NCBI RefSeq assembly: GCF_030269515.1
Contig: NZ_BSTM01000002.1
Coordinates: forward strand, 124,001 to 188,000
Direction of reading: 5' to 3'
Length of the DNA: 64,000 nucleotides
Source of the DNA: Actinomadura sp. NBRC 104412
Lineage (GTDB): Bacteria > Actinomycetota > Actinomycetes > Streptosporangiales > Streptosporangiaceae
The translations under genes were made by a program, and so were the position numbers. This document shows, in pieces, positions 33,056 to 42,057 of the stretch; positions within the stretch are counted from its first letter, which is position 1, and each line of letters opens with the position of its first letter. The notes beneath the pieces were generated by a model. It worked only from the letters and a program-made list of their open reading frames with translations. It searched no databases and was not told the origin of the DNA.

Positions 33056-34261
33056 GTGAGCACCGCACCCCCGAGCACCGCACCGCCCGACGCCGCCGCG
33101 CTGCGCGAGCGCGTCCGCGCCTTCCTGGACGAGCACGACCCCAAGGCCACCGAGCCGCTGGAGTTCCTGCGCGCCAGGTTCGACGCCGGGCTCGCCTGGG
33201 TGCACTACCCCGAAGGGCTGGGCGGGCTGGGCCTGCCCCGCGAGTTGCAGGCGGTCGTGGACGCCGAGCTGACCGCGGCCGGGGCGCCCCGCCAGCAGGC
33301 CGAGCGCAACCCGATCGGCCTCGGCATGGCCGCTCCCACCATCCTCGCGGTCGGGACCGAGGCGCAGCGCAAACGGTTCCTGCGCCCGCTGTGGACGGGC
33401 GAGGAGATCTGGTGCCAGCTGTTCAGCGAGCCCGGCGCCGGGTCGGACCTGGCCGCGCTGGCCACCCGCGCCGTCCGCGACGGCGACGGCTGGCTCGTCA
33501 GCGGCCAGAAGGTGTGGACGTCGCTGGCGCACGAGGCGCGCTGGGCGCTGCTGGTCACCCGTACCGACCCCGACGTGCCCAAGCACCGCGGCATGACCTA
33601 CTTCATCTGCGACATGCACGCTCCCGGCGTCGAAGTACGGCCGCTGCGGCAGATCACCGGCGAGGCCGAGTTCAACGAGGTCTTCCTGACCGACGTGCGG
33701 ATCCCCGACGAGCACCGGCTCGGCGCGGTCGGCGACGGCTGGAAGGTGTCCACCACCACGCTGATGAACGAGCGCGTCGCGATCGGCGGCGCGGCGGTCC
33801 CGCGCGAGGGCGGCATCATCGGCGTGGTCGCGGCGCTGTGGCGGGACCGTCCCGAGCTGCGCACCCCCGGCCTGCACGATCGGCTGCTGCGGCTGTGGGT
33901 GGAGGCCGAGGCGGCGCGGCTCACCGGAGCGCGCCTGCGGCAGTCGCTGGCGGCGGGCATGCCCGGCCCCGAGGGCTCGGCCACCAAGCTCGCCTACGCC
34001 CGCATCAACCAGGAGGTCTCCGGTCTGGAGCTGGAGATGCTCGGCGACGAGGGCCTGCGCTACGACGACTGGACGATGCGGCGTCCCGCGGGCGTCGACT
34101 TCACCCGCCGCTCCGGCGGCTACCGCTACCTGCGCGCCAAGGGCAACTCCATCGAGGGCGGCACCTCGGAGATCCTGCGCAACATCATCGCCGAGCGGAT
34201 CCTGGGCCTGCCCGGCGAGATCCGCGTGGACAAGGACGTGCCCTGGAAGGACCTGCCCAAG
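33056..34261 (+). CDS. acyl-CoA dehydrogenase, first subunit of a tandem pair
   Basis: 401 residues (stop TGA ends at 34264). FAD-site motifs QLFSEPGAGSDLAALATRAV and WLVSGQKVWTSLAH, the substrate loop ITGEAEFNEVFLTDVRIPD and the C-terminal RAKGNSIEGGTSEILRNIIAERILGLP are complete. It belongs to the long group including FadE-type proteins that pair with a second subunit in actinobacterial steroid side-chain and aromatic catabolism. The next gene starts inside its stop (GTGA), strongly suggesting a heteromeric enzyme. GTG 33056 is taken for the GGAGG site and the promoter position. Confidence 0.9.
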
Positions 34262-35334
34262 TGAAAGACCTGCTCTACAGCGAGATCGAGGACGATCTGC
34301 GCGCCGGCGTCCGCGAGCTGCTCGACGACAAGGCCCAGTGGACCGGCGTGCTCGCCGGCATCGAGAAGGACGACCCCTACGACACCGCGCTGTGGCAGGC
34401 GCTCGCCCAGATGGGCGTGACCGGGCTGCCCGTCCCCGAGGACCTGGGCGGCGCGGGCGCCACCTGGCGGGAGACGGCCGTGGTCATGGAGGAGCTGGGA
34501 CGGGCCGTGGCGCCCGTGCCGTTCCTGGGGTCGGCCGTGCTCGGGGTGGCGGCGCTGCTGGCCGCGGGCGACCGCGACCTGCTGCCCCAGGTCGCCTCGG
34601 GAGAGCGGATCGCCGTGCCGGCCGTCCCGCTGGGCACCGCGCCCGGCGCGTCCGTGGGCGGCACCGTCCGGGCCGACGGCGGGACGCTCACCGGCCAGGT
34701 CGCGGGCGTCGCGGACGCGCAGGCCGCCGACGTGCTGCTCGTCCCCGCCTCGGGCGCCCTGTACGCGGTGGACGCCGCCGACGCCGCCCGCACGCCCGTG
34801 GTCTCCCTCGACATGACCCGGCGGCTGTGCGACCTGTCCTTCGCCGCCACCCCGGCGCGGCTCGTCGCCGAAGGGGACGGCGCGGTGCGCGCCGCGCTGT
34901 CCACCGGCGCCGCGATGCTGGCCTCCGAGCAGCTCGGCCTGGCCGGACGCTGTCTGGACACCACCGTCGAGTACCTCAAGACCCGGTACCAGTTCGGCCG
35001 TCCCGTGGGCTCCTACCAGGGACTCAAGCACCGCCTCGCCGACCTGTGGACCGCGGTCGCCGAGGTCCGCGCCGTGGCCAGGTACGCGGCGTCCTGCGTG
35101 GCCGACGATGACGCCGACGCCCCCGTGGCCGTCGCGGTCGCGCAGGCGCACTGCTCGCCGATCGCGGTGAAGGCCGCCGAGGAGTGCGTCCAGATGCACG
35201 GAGGCATCGGGTTCACCTGGGAGCACCCCGCGCACCTCTACCTCAAACGGGCCAAGAGCGCCGCGATCGCCCTGGGCACCGCCGACCACCACCGCGCCGC
35301 CCTGGCGGACCTGGTGGACCTCCCCCCGGCCTGA
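34261..35334 (+). CDS. acyl-CoA dehydrogenase, second subunit of the tandem pair
   Basis: 357 residues. N-terminal helices (LWQALAQMGVTGLPVPEDLG, VVMEELGRAVAPVPFLGSAV) and the C-terminal half (YLKTRYQFGRPVGSYQGLKH and EECVQMHGGIGFTWEHPAHLYLKRAK) are typical. The middle beta domain is diverged: the usual FAD motif with T-E-P-x-A-G-S-D is missing (ERIAVPAVPLGTAPGASVGG instead). This is what the non-classical subunit of alpha2-beta2 dehydrogenases looks like, where FAD sites form at the interface with the partner. The start overlaps the stop of the first subunit (GTGA). Confidence 0.9.
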   Translation: MKDLLYSEIEDDLRAGVRELLDDKAQWTGVLAGIEKDDPYDTALWQALAQMGVTGLPVPEDLGGAGATWRETAVVMEELGRAVAPVPFLGSAVLGVAALLAAGDRDLLPQVASGERIAVPAVPLGTAPGASVGGTVRADGGTLTGQVAGVADAQAADVLLVPASGALYAVDAADAARTPVVSLDMTRRLCDLSFAATPARLVAEGDGAVRAALSTGAAMLASEQLGLAGRCLDTTVEYLKTRYQFGRPVGSYQGLKHRLADLWTAVAEVRAVARYAASCVADDDADAPVAVAVAQAHCSPIAVKAAEECVQMHGGIGFTWEHPAHLYLKRAKSAAIALGTADHHRAALADLVDLPPA

Positions 35335-35344
35335 CGGCCGCCCG

Positions 35345-36196
35345 CTACCCGCAGCCCTCGAACTCCGGGACGGACTCGGTCAGCCGCAGCCCGGTCGCGC
35401 CGAACCAGGCGCGCAGCAGCCGCGACGCCGTGCCGTCCTGGTACATCGCCGTGATCGCCCTGTTCACCGCCTCGCAGCCCGCGATGTCGCCCTTGCGCAG
35501 GCCCACCCCGTACCGTTCCTCGGTGAACGGGGCGTTCACGATCTCCAGCCGGGTCCGCGACCGGGCGGCGAACCCGGCCAGGACCAGGTCCCCGGTCGAC
35601 ACCACGTCCACCTCGCCGCTCAGCAGCTTGGCGACGCAGGAGGCGTAGGACAGGGCCGGGACCAGCCGGGCCGGGATCCCCAGGCCCTCCACGACGCGCT
35701 CGGTCGACACCGATCCGGCCGCCTGGCACATCCGGTGCCCGGCCATGTCACGGGCCGTGCGGAATCGGGTGTCGCCGCGGCGCACCATCATGTCCTGGTG
35801 GGCCACGTAGTAGGGGCCGCCGAAGGTGACCAGGGTCGACCGGTCGGCGGTGATGGAGTACGAGGCCAGCACAAGGTCGACCTCGCCGGCGTCGAGCTTG
35901 GGCTCCCGGTTGGCAGAGGTGACCTCCTTGAAGCTCACCCGCGAGGCGCCCATGTGGTGTGCGATGTAGCGGCCCACGTCCACCTCGAAGCCGCGGAAGG
36001 TGCGACCGTCCTCGGACAGGCCGAGCCCCGGCTGGTCGGCCTTGACACCGACGACCAGGGCGTCCCGGTCCGCGATCGAGGCCGTCCCGGAGGAGCCGCA
36101 GCCCGCCACGGCGGCCGACAGCGCGCCGGCGACGGCGGCCCGGAGGAGGGCACGGGCGAGTCGACGGACGATGGCGCGGGGGGTCGCTCGTCTCAC
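35345..36196 (-). CDS. ABC transporter solute-binding lipoprotein, family 3 (amino acid type)
   Basis: 283 residues. The N-terminus has Arg-rich residues, a hydrophobic core and the lipobox AVAGCGSS, so it is an exported lipoprotein. The periplasmic-binding fold 3 is shown by FRGFEVDVGRYIAHHMG, LDAGEVDLVLASYSITADR, VTFGGPYYVAHQDMMVRRGD and LSGEVDVVSTGDLVLAGFAA. This is the glutamate/polar amino acid binding group. No permease or ATPase gene is adjacent, so it is an orphan binding protein; a sensory role is possible. Start GTG 36196 is preferred over TTG 36214. Confidence 0.87.
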   Translation of the reverse strand: MRRATPRAIVRRLARALLRAAVAGALSAAVAGCGSSGTASIADRDALVVGVKADQPGLGLSEDGRTFRGFEVDVGRYIAHHMGASRVSFKEVTSANREPKLDAGEVDLVLASYSITADRSTLVTFGGPYYVAHQDMMVRRGDTRFRTARDMAGHRMCQAAGSVSTERVVEGLGIPARLVPALSYASCVAKLLSGEVDVVSTGDLVLAGFAARSRTRLEIVNAPFTEERYGVGLRKGDIAGCEAVNRAITAMYQDGTASRLLRAWFGATGLRLTESVPEFEGCG

Positions 36197-36286
36197 GCCG
36201 CCCAGACCTAGCAACCGCAGACGACCGCGGGATGAACGCGCGTCGTCCGGAGGGGAGAGAACGCGGGACCTCCGCGCGGCCCGGCG

Positions 36287-36841
36287 TCAGATGTGGCGGG
36301 GGCGGCGGCTCAGGCGGCGGATCAGGGAACGGTCGGACGCCTGTTCCGGTGCCCCCTGCCGGGACGTCAGGGTCTCCAGCAGGCTTTCCAGCGCGGGCGG
36401 CCGGACGCACACGAACGTGGCCTTGGCGCGGCGCGCGCAATGCAGCCGCACCGAGGGTCTCAGCAGCCGGGACAGCAGCCGGCGCTCACCGCGCCCCACG
36501 ACCAGGATGTCGTTCTCCCTGGCCAGCCTCACCAGCGTCGCGCCCGGCTCGCCGACCAGCGCCAGCGCGGTCAGCTCCAGCCCGTGAGGCGTGCCGCCCG
36601 CGACCTCGTCCAGCAGCCTGGCGATCAGCTCGGCGCCCGCGCCGCGGAGCGCCTCGGTCACGCCGCAGCCGAGCTGGCCCGCGGCCGACACGTGCGGGGG
36701 CAGCGGCGCGGCGTGGACGACCACCAGCGGCAGACCGCGCAGCCGCGCCTCCCCGATGGCCCATGACAGCGCGCAGCGGGCCCCGGCGGAGTCGTCGACT
36801 CCCACGACCACGCGCGGGCCGCCCTCCGGTCTCGCGTTCAC
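36287..36841 (-). CDS. universal stress protein, UspA family
   Basis: 184 residues. VVVGVDDSAGARCALSWAIGEARLRGLPLVVVHA is the canonical Usp start. The ATP motif G-2x-G-9x-G-(S/T) is recognisable only loosely in LVVGRGERRLLSRLLRPSVRLHCARRAKATFVCV, with Ser-Val in place. The tail of ~30 residues (LTSRQGAPEQASDRSLIRRL) is basic. GTG 36841 has GGAGGA 5 nt upstream. Usp proteins respond to stress, hypoxia or energy state; no partner gene is seen. It is divergent from the XdhC-domain gene across a symmetrical repeat. Confidence 0.85.
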   Translation of the reverse strand: MNARPEGGPRVVVGVDDSAGARCALSWAIGEARLRGLPLVVVHAAPLPPHVSAAGQLGCGVTEALRGAGAELIARLLDEVAGGTPHGLELTALALVGEPGATLVRLARENDILVVGRGERRLLSRLLRPSVRLHCARRAKATFVCVRPPALESLLETLTSRQGAPEQASDRSLIRRLSRRPRHI

Positions 36842-36914
36842 TGTTCCTCCCGAGCCGCACGCCACGAGATGATGTGCACTCTAGGGTGGAGGTATACCCG
36901 CTCAGAAGAAAGTG

Positions 36915-36934
36915 TTTCGTCGCCATTGACGAAA
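36915..36934. promoter_or_regulatory. inverted repeat in the usp-xdhC divergent region
   Basis: TTTCGTCGCCATTGACGAAA is a perfect 7-6-7 inverted repeat in an AT-richer patch 73 bp from the Usp start and 68 bp from the XdhC-domain start. It may be a shared operator. Confidence 0.4.
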
Positions 36935-37002
36935 GGTTGCGCGCGGCTTTGCCCGCGCCGCCCGGCTGGACCGCCTCGCGGGCGGCGGGGCACACTGCGG
37001 GC

Positions 37003-37533
37003 ATGGTCTCCAACGATCCGGCCACCGATCCCGCGTGCGCGGTCGCCCATGGCGACGTCGCGCCCGAGCGCTCCGACCGCGTCCTGGTCGCGGTGTTCTC
37101 CTCACCGGTCGCCGAGCATCTGCTGCGGTACGGCGCCGACCTGGGCTTCCGCGGTCTGCTCCTGGAGCCGGACAAGGAACGCGCCGACGACCCGCGCTTC
37201 GCGCCCTTCGAGGTCGTCACCGAGCCGCCCGGCGGCCTGGGGGCCGCGGCCGACGTCGTGGTGACCGACCATCACCGCGCCGAGCTGGGGCCCGTCCTGC
37301 GCGACGTGCTGGCCCTGCCGGTCCGGTGGATCGGCGTCATGGGCAACCCGCGACACCCGGCCCCGCACGTCCCCGCCCTCACCGAGCTGGGCGTGCCCGC
37401 CGGCGACATCGCCCGGGTGCACCGGCCGATCGGTCTCAACATCGGCTCCCGCACGCCCCCGGAGATCGCGATCGCGACCCTGGCGGGGCTGCTGGCCGAC
37501 CGCAACGGCCGGCCGGGCGGCTTCGGGTTCTGA
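37003..37533 (+). CDS. XdhC C-terminal Rossmann domain protein
   Basis: 176 residues. The sequence matches only the C-terminal domain of XdhC/CoxI accessory proteins: ADVVVTDHHRAELGPVLRDV, RWIGVMGNPRHPAPHVPALT and IARVHRPIGLNIGSRTPPEIAIATLAGLLA. XdhC binds and inserts the molybdenum cofactor into xanthine dehydrogenase-type enzymes. The N-terminal XdhC/CoxI domain is missing and no xdh/cox structural genes are near, so the partner enzyme is elsewhere. ATG 37003 fits the domain; the frame upstream is open but unlikely. Confidence 0.78.
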   Translation: MVSNDPATDPACAVAHGDVAPERSDRVLVAVFSSPVAEHLLRYGADLGFRGLLLEPDKERADDPRFAPFEVVTEPPGGLGAAADVVVTDHHRAELGPVLRDVLALPVRWIGVMGNPRHPAPHVPALTELGVPAGDIARVHRPIGLNIGSRTPPEIAIATLAGLLADRNGRPGGFGF

Positions 37534-37608
37534 GCCGGAAGCCCGCCGCGGCCTTCCGGTGTCCGCGCTAGCGTTACGCGCGGCCGGGAGAGCGCGGGAG
37601 GGTGATCC

Positions 37609-38658
37609 ATGAGGGCCGTGGTGTACGAGGCGTTCGGCGGGCCGCTGGAGGTGCGGGACGTGCCCGACCCGGCCGTGCCCGAGGACGGGGCCGTGATCAG
37701 GGTGGAGGCGACCGGCCTGTGCCGCAGCGACTGGCACGGCTGGCAGGGGCACGACCCCGGCATCACCGCGTTCCCCCACGTGCCCGGCCACGAGCTGGCG
37801 GGTGTGGTCGCCGAGACCGGCGTCCGGGTCACCCGGTGGCGGGCCGGTGACCGCGTCACCGTGCCGTTCGCGTGCGCGTGCGGGCGCTGCGCCTCCTGCG
37901 CCGCGGGCGACCAGCAGGTCTGCGAGAACCAGGCGCAGCCGGGCTTCACCCACTGGGGATCGTTCGCCGAGCACGTGGCCGTGCGCAACGCCGACCTCAA
38001 CCTGATCGGCCTGCCCGACGACATGGCCTTCACCACGGCCGCGGGCCTGGGATGCCGGTTCGCCACCGCGTACCGCGCCGTCCTGGCCCGGGGACGCGCG
38101 GCGCCGGGGGAGTGGGTGGCGGTGCACGGCTGCGGCGGCGTCGGGCTGTCCGCCGTGATGATCGCGGTCGCGGCCGGCGCGCGGGTGGTGGCCGTCGACA
38201 TCTCCGCCGGCGCCCTCGACCTGGCCCGCGACCTCGGCGCCGCGGCCGTGGTCGACGCCTCCGACCCCGCCACCTCCGACCCCGCCACGGCCGTGCGCGA
38301 GATCACCGGCGGCGGCGCGCACGTGTCGCTGGACGCCCTCGGCGCCCCGGCCACCGCCCGCGCCTCGGTGGAGTGCCTGCGGCGGCGCGGGCGGCACGTC
38401 CAGGTCGGCCTGCTGCCGCCTGCCGCGGGACGCGCCGACCTGCCCATGGACCGGGTCATCGCCCTGGAGCTGGAGATCCTGGGCAGCCACGGGATGGCCG
38501 CCCACGCCTACGAGCCGATGCTGGAGCAGGTCCGCGCCGGCACGCTGCGCCCCGGCGCGCTGGTGCACCGGATCATCGGCCTGGACGAGGCGCCCGCCGC
38601 CCTGGCCGCCATGGACGCCCCGGGCCCCGCGGGCGTCACCATGATCGTCCCGCGGTGA
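37609..38658 (+). CDS. zinc-dependent alcohol dehydrogenase family protein
   Basis: 349 residues, MDR superfamily. Catalytic zinc ligands are C38 (GLCRSDWH), H61-E62 (VPGHELAG) and a later Cys. The structural zinc motif is CACGRCASCAAGDQQVCEN, although its first spacing is tight. The Rossmann motif is VHGCGGVGLSAVMIAVAAGA followed by VVAVDISAGALDLARDLGA, where Asp favours NAD(H). Substrate unknown. ATG 37609 has GGGAGGGT upstream. It precedes the sigma factor gene by 149 bp. Confidence 0.92.
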   Translation: MRAVVYEAFGGPLEVRDVPDPAVPEDGAVIRVEATGLCRSDWHGWQGHDPGITAFPHVPGHELAGVVAETGVRVTRWRAGDRVTVPFACACGRCASCAAGDQQVCENQAQPGFTHWGSFAEHVAVRNADLNLIGLPDDMAFTTAAGLGCRFATAYRAVLARGRAAPGEWVAVHGCGGVGLSAVMIAVAAGARVVAVDISAGALDLARDLGAAAVVDASDPATSDPATAVREITGGGAHVSLDALGAPATARASVECLRRRGRHVQVGLLPPAAGRADLPMDRVIALELEILGSHGMAAHAYEPMLEQVRAGTLRPGALVHRIIGLDEAPAALAAMDAPGPAGVTMIVPR

Positions 38659-38807
38659 CCTGCCGGGACGGCGGGGCGCCGCCCCCGGCAAGGACCTGGG
38701 GCACCGCGGGCCGGCCCGTATCATGTGGGTCCCGCGCCAGAACTGTCGGTGGCGTCGCCTACGGTCGTGACCGGCCCGGCACGCCCCCCGAAGAAGGTGA
38801 CGACACC

Positions 38808-39809
38808 ATGGCGAACAGCGCCGTCGACGAGCAGGACTTCCAGCGGATCACCGACCCCTACCGCAGGGAGCTGCTGGCGCACTGCTACCGGATGCTGGGC
38901 TCCATCCACGACGCCGAAGACCTCGTGCAGGAGACCTACCTGCGCGCCTGGCGCTCCTACGGCACCTTCGAGGGCCGCTCGTCCCTGCGCACCTGGCTGT
39001 ACCGGATCGCGACCAACGTCTGCCTGACCGCCATCGACCAGCGCGGCAACCGTCCCATGCCCTCCGGCCTGGGCGCGCCCAGCGACGAGCCCGAGCGCCC
39101 CGTCGTGGCCTCCCCCGAGGTGCCGTGGCTGGAGCCCGTGCCGGACGCGGTGATCGGCGCCGACGCCGCCGACCCCGCCACCATCGTCGCCTCCCGCGAG
39201 TCCACCCGGCTGGCCTTCGTCGCCGCGCTGCAGCACCTGCCGCCCAACCAGCGGGTGGTGCTGATCCTGCGGGACGTGCTCAAGTGGAAGGCCGCCGAGG
39301 TCGCCGAGCTGCTGGAGATCTCCGTCGCGTCCGCCAACAGCGCTCTGCAGCGCGCCCGCGCCCAGCTCAAGGAGATCGGGCCGAGCGAGGACGAGCTGGT
39401 CGAGCCCACCGACCCCGACCAGCGCCGGCTGCTGGACCGCTACGCCTCCCTCTTCGAGAGCGCCGACATCAAGGGCCTGGTCGAGCTGTTCAAGGAGGAC
39501 GCGGTCTGGGAGATGCCGCCGTTCCCGCAGTGGTTCCGCGGCGCCGAGCCGATCGTCCGGCTCATCATCGCCCAGTGCGGTCCCGAGCCCGGCGAGCTGC
39601 GGATGGTGCCCACGGGCGCCAACGGCCAGCCCGCCTTCGCCATGTACAGGCGCGGCGACGACGGCGCCTACCACCCGTTCCAGCTCCAGGTCCTCGACGT
39701 CGTCCGCGGCGAGGACGGCCGCGAGGCCGTCGGCCACGTGTCGGCCTTCTTCGACTTCGAGGGCGACCTGTTCGCCGCCTTCGGGCTCCCCGGGACGCTT
39801 CCGGCCTGA
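38808..39809 (+). CDS. ECF sigma-70 factor with C-terminal SnoaL-like domain (SigG type)
   Basis: 333 residues. Sigma region 2 is YRRELLAHCYRMLGSIHDAEDLVQETYLRAWRSY with the aromatic-rich WLYRIATNVCL; region 4 is LPPNQRVVLILRDVLKWKAAEVAELLEISVASANSALQRA. After ~205 comes a SnoaL/NTF2-like domain (LLDRYASLFESADIKGLVEL, WFRGAEPIVRLIIAQC) that in related sigma factors controls activity from within the protein, so no separate anti-sigma factor is needed. ATG 38808 has GAAGAAGGTGA upstream. Target genes are not known. Confidence 0.92.
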   Translation: MANSAVDEQDFQRITDPYRRELLAHCYRMLGSIHDAEDLVQETYLRAWRSYGTFEGRSSLRTWLYRIATNVCLTAIDQRGNRPMPSGLGAPSDEPERPVVASPEVPWLEPVPDAVIGADAADPATIVASRESTRLAFVAALQHLPPNQRVVLILRDVLKWKAAEVAELLEISVASANSALQRARAQLKEIGPSEDELVEPTDPDQRRLLDRYASLFESADIKGLVELFKEDAVWEMPPFPQWFRGAEPIVRLIIAQCGPEPGELRMVPTGANGQPAFAMYRRGDDGAYHPFQLQVLDVVRGEDGREAVGHVSAFFDFEGDLFAAFGLPGTLPA

Positions 39810-39848
39810 CCGGCCCGGGCACCGCCGGGAACCTTCCCTGACTCTTCC

Positions 39849-39865
39849 ACTCGGCGGAAACTCGG
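39849..39865. promoter_or_regulatory. direct repeat ahead of the pca operon
   Basis: ACTCGG occurs at 39849-39854 and again at 39860-39865, an 11-bp phase (one helical turn), 107-123 bp before pcaI. IclR-type regulators of pca genes bind direct or inverted repeats of this kind. No convincing -35/-10 pair is visible in the 162-bp gap 39810-39971. Confidence 0.25.
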
Positions 39866-39971
39866 GTGTGTCATCGGGGACGACGCATGCCAGTGTGAAG
39901 GCACCGCGGCCCGGAGGCGTGGCCGCGCTGCGTGTGGGGAGGCACGGCACGGTATGGGCCTTGGTAGGGGC

Positions 39972-40742
39972 ATGGACAAGGTCGTGGCCTCGGCGGCGGA
40001 GGCCGTCGCCGACATCGGCGACGGGGCGTCGCTGGCCGTCGGCGGGTTCGGGTTGTGCGGGGTGCCCACCGTCCTGATCGACGCCCTCTACGACCGCGGC
40101 TCGGGCGGCCTGCGCGTGGTGTCGAACAACTGCGGGCTCGACGGGCGCGGGCTGGGCAGGCTGCTGGCCGCCGGGCGGATCGCGCGGGCGCAGGGCTCCT
40201 ACGTCGGCGACAACAAGGAGTTCGCCCGGCAGTACCTGGCCGGGGAGATCGAGCTGGAGCTGATGCCGCAGGGCACGCTGGCCGAGAAGATGCGGGCCGG
40301 CGGCGCCGGGATCCCCGCGTTCTACACCCCCGCCGGCGTCGGCACCATGATCGCCGAGGGCGGGCTGCCGTGGCGGTACGCCCCCGACGGCACCGTCGCG
40401 GTGACCTCACCGCCCAAGGAGGTGCGGGAGTTCGGTGGCCGCCGGTACGTCCTGGAGGAGAGCATCACCACCGACTTCGCGCTGGTGCGCGCCGCCCGCG
40501 GGGACCGGCACGGCAACCTGGTCTTCGACAAGGCCGCCCGCAACTTCAACCCGCTGTGCGCCATGGCGGGCCGCATCACCCTCGCCGAGGTCGAGGAGCT
40601 GGTCGAGCCCGGTGAGCTCGACCCCGACGCGGTGCACCTGCCGGGCGTGTTCGTCCAGCGCGTCGTCCGGCTCACCCCCGAGCAGGCCGCGGACAAGCCG
40701 ATCGAGAAGCGCACGGTCACCGAGCGGGAGGGACGGGACTGA
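39972..40742 (+). CDS. pcaI: 3-oxoadipate CoA-transferase subunit A
   Basis: 256 residues. The CoA-transferase family I alpha signature [16 protein letters not shown] and the later [26 protein letters not shown] and [14 protein letters not shown] are present. With subunit B it moves CoA from succinyl-CoA to 3-oxoadipate. The closest general relatives include SCOT-type 3-oxoacid transferases, but the location at the head of the pca operon indicates 3-oxoadipate. ATG 39972 has TAGGGGC just upstream; ATG 39954 would add six residues. Its stop overlaps the next start (TGATG). Confidence 0.9.
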   Translation: MDKVVASAAEAVADIGDGASLAVGGFGLCGVPTVLIDALYDRGSGGLRVVSNNCGLDGRGLGRLLAAGRIARAQGSYVGDNKEFARQYLAGEIELELMPQGTLAEKMRAGGAGIPAFYTPAGVGTMIAEGGLPWRYAPDGTVAVTSPPKEVREFGGRRYVLEESITTDFALVRAARGDRHGNLVFDKAARNFNPLCAMAGRITLAEVEELVEPGELDPDAVHLPGVFVQRVVRLTPEQAADKPIEKRTVTEREGRD

Positions 40743-41383
40743 TGCCCTGGTCCAGGGACGAGATCGCGGCCAGGGCCGCCGCCGAGCTGCCCGACGGCGC
40801 CTACGTCAACCTCGGCATCGGCCTGCCCACGCTGATCCCCGCGCACATCCCGCCGGGACGCGAGGTGGTCCTGCACGCCGAGAACGGGATCCTCGGCGTC
40901 GGCCCGTACCCGTACGAGGACGAGGTCGACCCGAACCTGATCAACGCGGGCAAGGAGACGGTCACCGTGCGGCCGGGGGCCGCCTACTTCGACTCCTCGC
41001 TGTCCTTCGGCATGATCCGCGGCGGCCATATCGACGTGGCGGTGCTGGGCGCCATGCAGGTCTCGGCCCGCGGCGACCTGGCCAACTGGTCCGTGCCCGG
41101 CAAGATGATCAAGGGCATGGGCGGGGCGATGGACCTGGTGCACGGCGCCGGCCGGGTCATCGTGGTCATGTCGCACACCAGCAGGGACGGCTCCCCCAAG
41201 ATCGTGAACGAGTGCGACCTGCCGCTGACCGGCGCCGGCTGCGTCGACCTGATCATCACCGAGCTGGGCGTGCTGGAGGTCACCGGCGGCGGCCTCGTCC
41301 TGGTCGAGACCGCGCCCGGCGTGACCGCCGACGAGATCCGCGCGCGCACCGAACCCGACGTGAAGGAAGGTCTCCGGGCATGA
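40742..41383 (+). CDS. pcaJ: 3-oxoadipate CoA-transferase subunit B
   Basis: 213 residues. The catalytic glutamate is in [13 protein letters not shown], the beta-subunit signature of family I CoA-transferases that forms the glutamyl-CoA thioester. [38 protein letters not shown] and [20 protein letters not shown] complete the pattern. It works as a heterotetramer with PcaI. Start and stop overlap both neighbours (TGATG with pcaI, ATGA with pcaH), showing tight translational coupling. Confidence 0.93.
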   Translation: MPWSRDEIAARAAAELPDGAYVNLGIGLPTLIPAHIPPGREVVLHAENGILGVGPYPYEDEVDPNLINAGKETVTVRPGAAYFDSSLSFGMIRGGHIDVAVLGAMQVSARGDLANWSVPGKMIKGMGGAMDLVHGAGRVIVVMSHTSRDGSPKIVNECDLPLTGAGCVDLIITELGVLEVTGGGLVLVETAPGVTADEIRARTEPDVKEGLRA

Positions 41384-42057
41384 CCCACCCCAACCATCCT
41401 CCCTACCTCTACCCCGGCTACCGCAGCACCGTGCTCCGCGCCCCGTCGCAGGAGCTGGTCATGCCCAAGCTGGGGCCGGACAGCGTCGAGCTGACCTCCC
41501 CGGTGTTCGGGCACCAGGAGCTGCACCCGCTGGACGCCGACCTGACCCGGCGGCACGCGGGCGAGCCGATCGGGGAACGGATCATCGTCACCGGGCGGGT
41601 GCTGGAAGGCGGCACGGGCAGGCCCGTGCGCGGCGCGCTGGTGGAGATCTGGCAGGCCAACGCGTGCGGCCGGTACATCCACGAGGGCGACCAGCATCCC
41701 GCGCCGCTCGACCCCAACTTCACCGGGGCCGGGCGCTGCCTCACCGACGACGAGGGCCGCTACCGGTTCGTCACGATCAAGCCGGGCGCCTACCCGTGGC
41801 GCAACCACCACAACGCCTGGCGGCCCGCGCACATCCACTTCTCGGTGTTCGGGACCGCGTTCACCCAGCGGCTGGTCACCCAGATGTACTTCCCCGGCGA
41901 CCCGCTGTTCGAGTTCGACCCGATCATGAACTCGATCCCCGACCCCAAGGCCAGGGAGCTGCTGGTCTCCCGTTTCGACCTGGACACCACCGAGCCGGAA
42001 TGGGCGCTGGGCTACCAGTGGGACATCCTGCTCGGCGACACCCCGGTGGAGGACTGA
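41380..42057 (+). CDS. pcaH: protocatechuate 3,4-dioxygenase beta subunit
   Basis: 225 residues, intradiol ring-cleaving dioxygenase. Iron ligands are visible: Tyr in [12 protein letters not shown], Tyr in [14 protein letters not shown] and His-x-His in [11 protein letters not shown]. The fold begins with [29 protein letters not shown]. The subunit binds the non-haem Fe(III) that opens protocatechuate between the two hydroxyls to 3-carboxy-cis,cis-muconate. It overlaps pcaJ by 4 bp and directly abuts pcaG. Confidence 0.96.
   Translation: MTHPNHPPYLYPGYRSTVLRAPSQELVMPKLGPDSVELTSPVFGHQELHPLDADLTRRHAGEPIGERIIVTGRVLEGGTGRPVRGALVEIWQANACGRYIHEGDQHPAPLDPNFTGAGRCLTDDEGRYRFVTIKPGAYPWRNHHNAWRPAHIHFSVFGTAFTQRLVTQMYFPGDPLFEFDPIMNSIPDPKARELLVSRFDLDTTEPEWALGYQWDILLGDTPVED

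Noticed and set aside
30812..33877. A 1021-codon minus-strand frame over the ankyrin and acyl-CoA dehydrogenase genes
   Set aside because: Opposite to genes with clear domains; its GRIRTDVL-like end is just the tRNA-like element read backwards.
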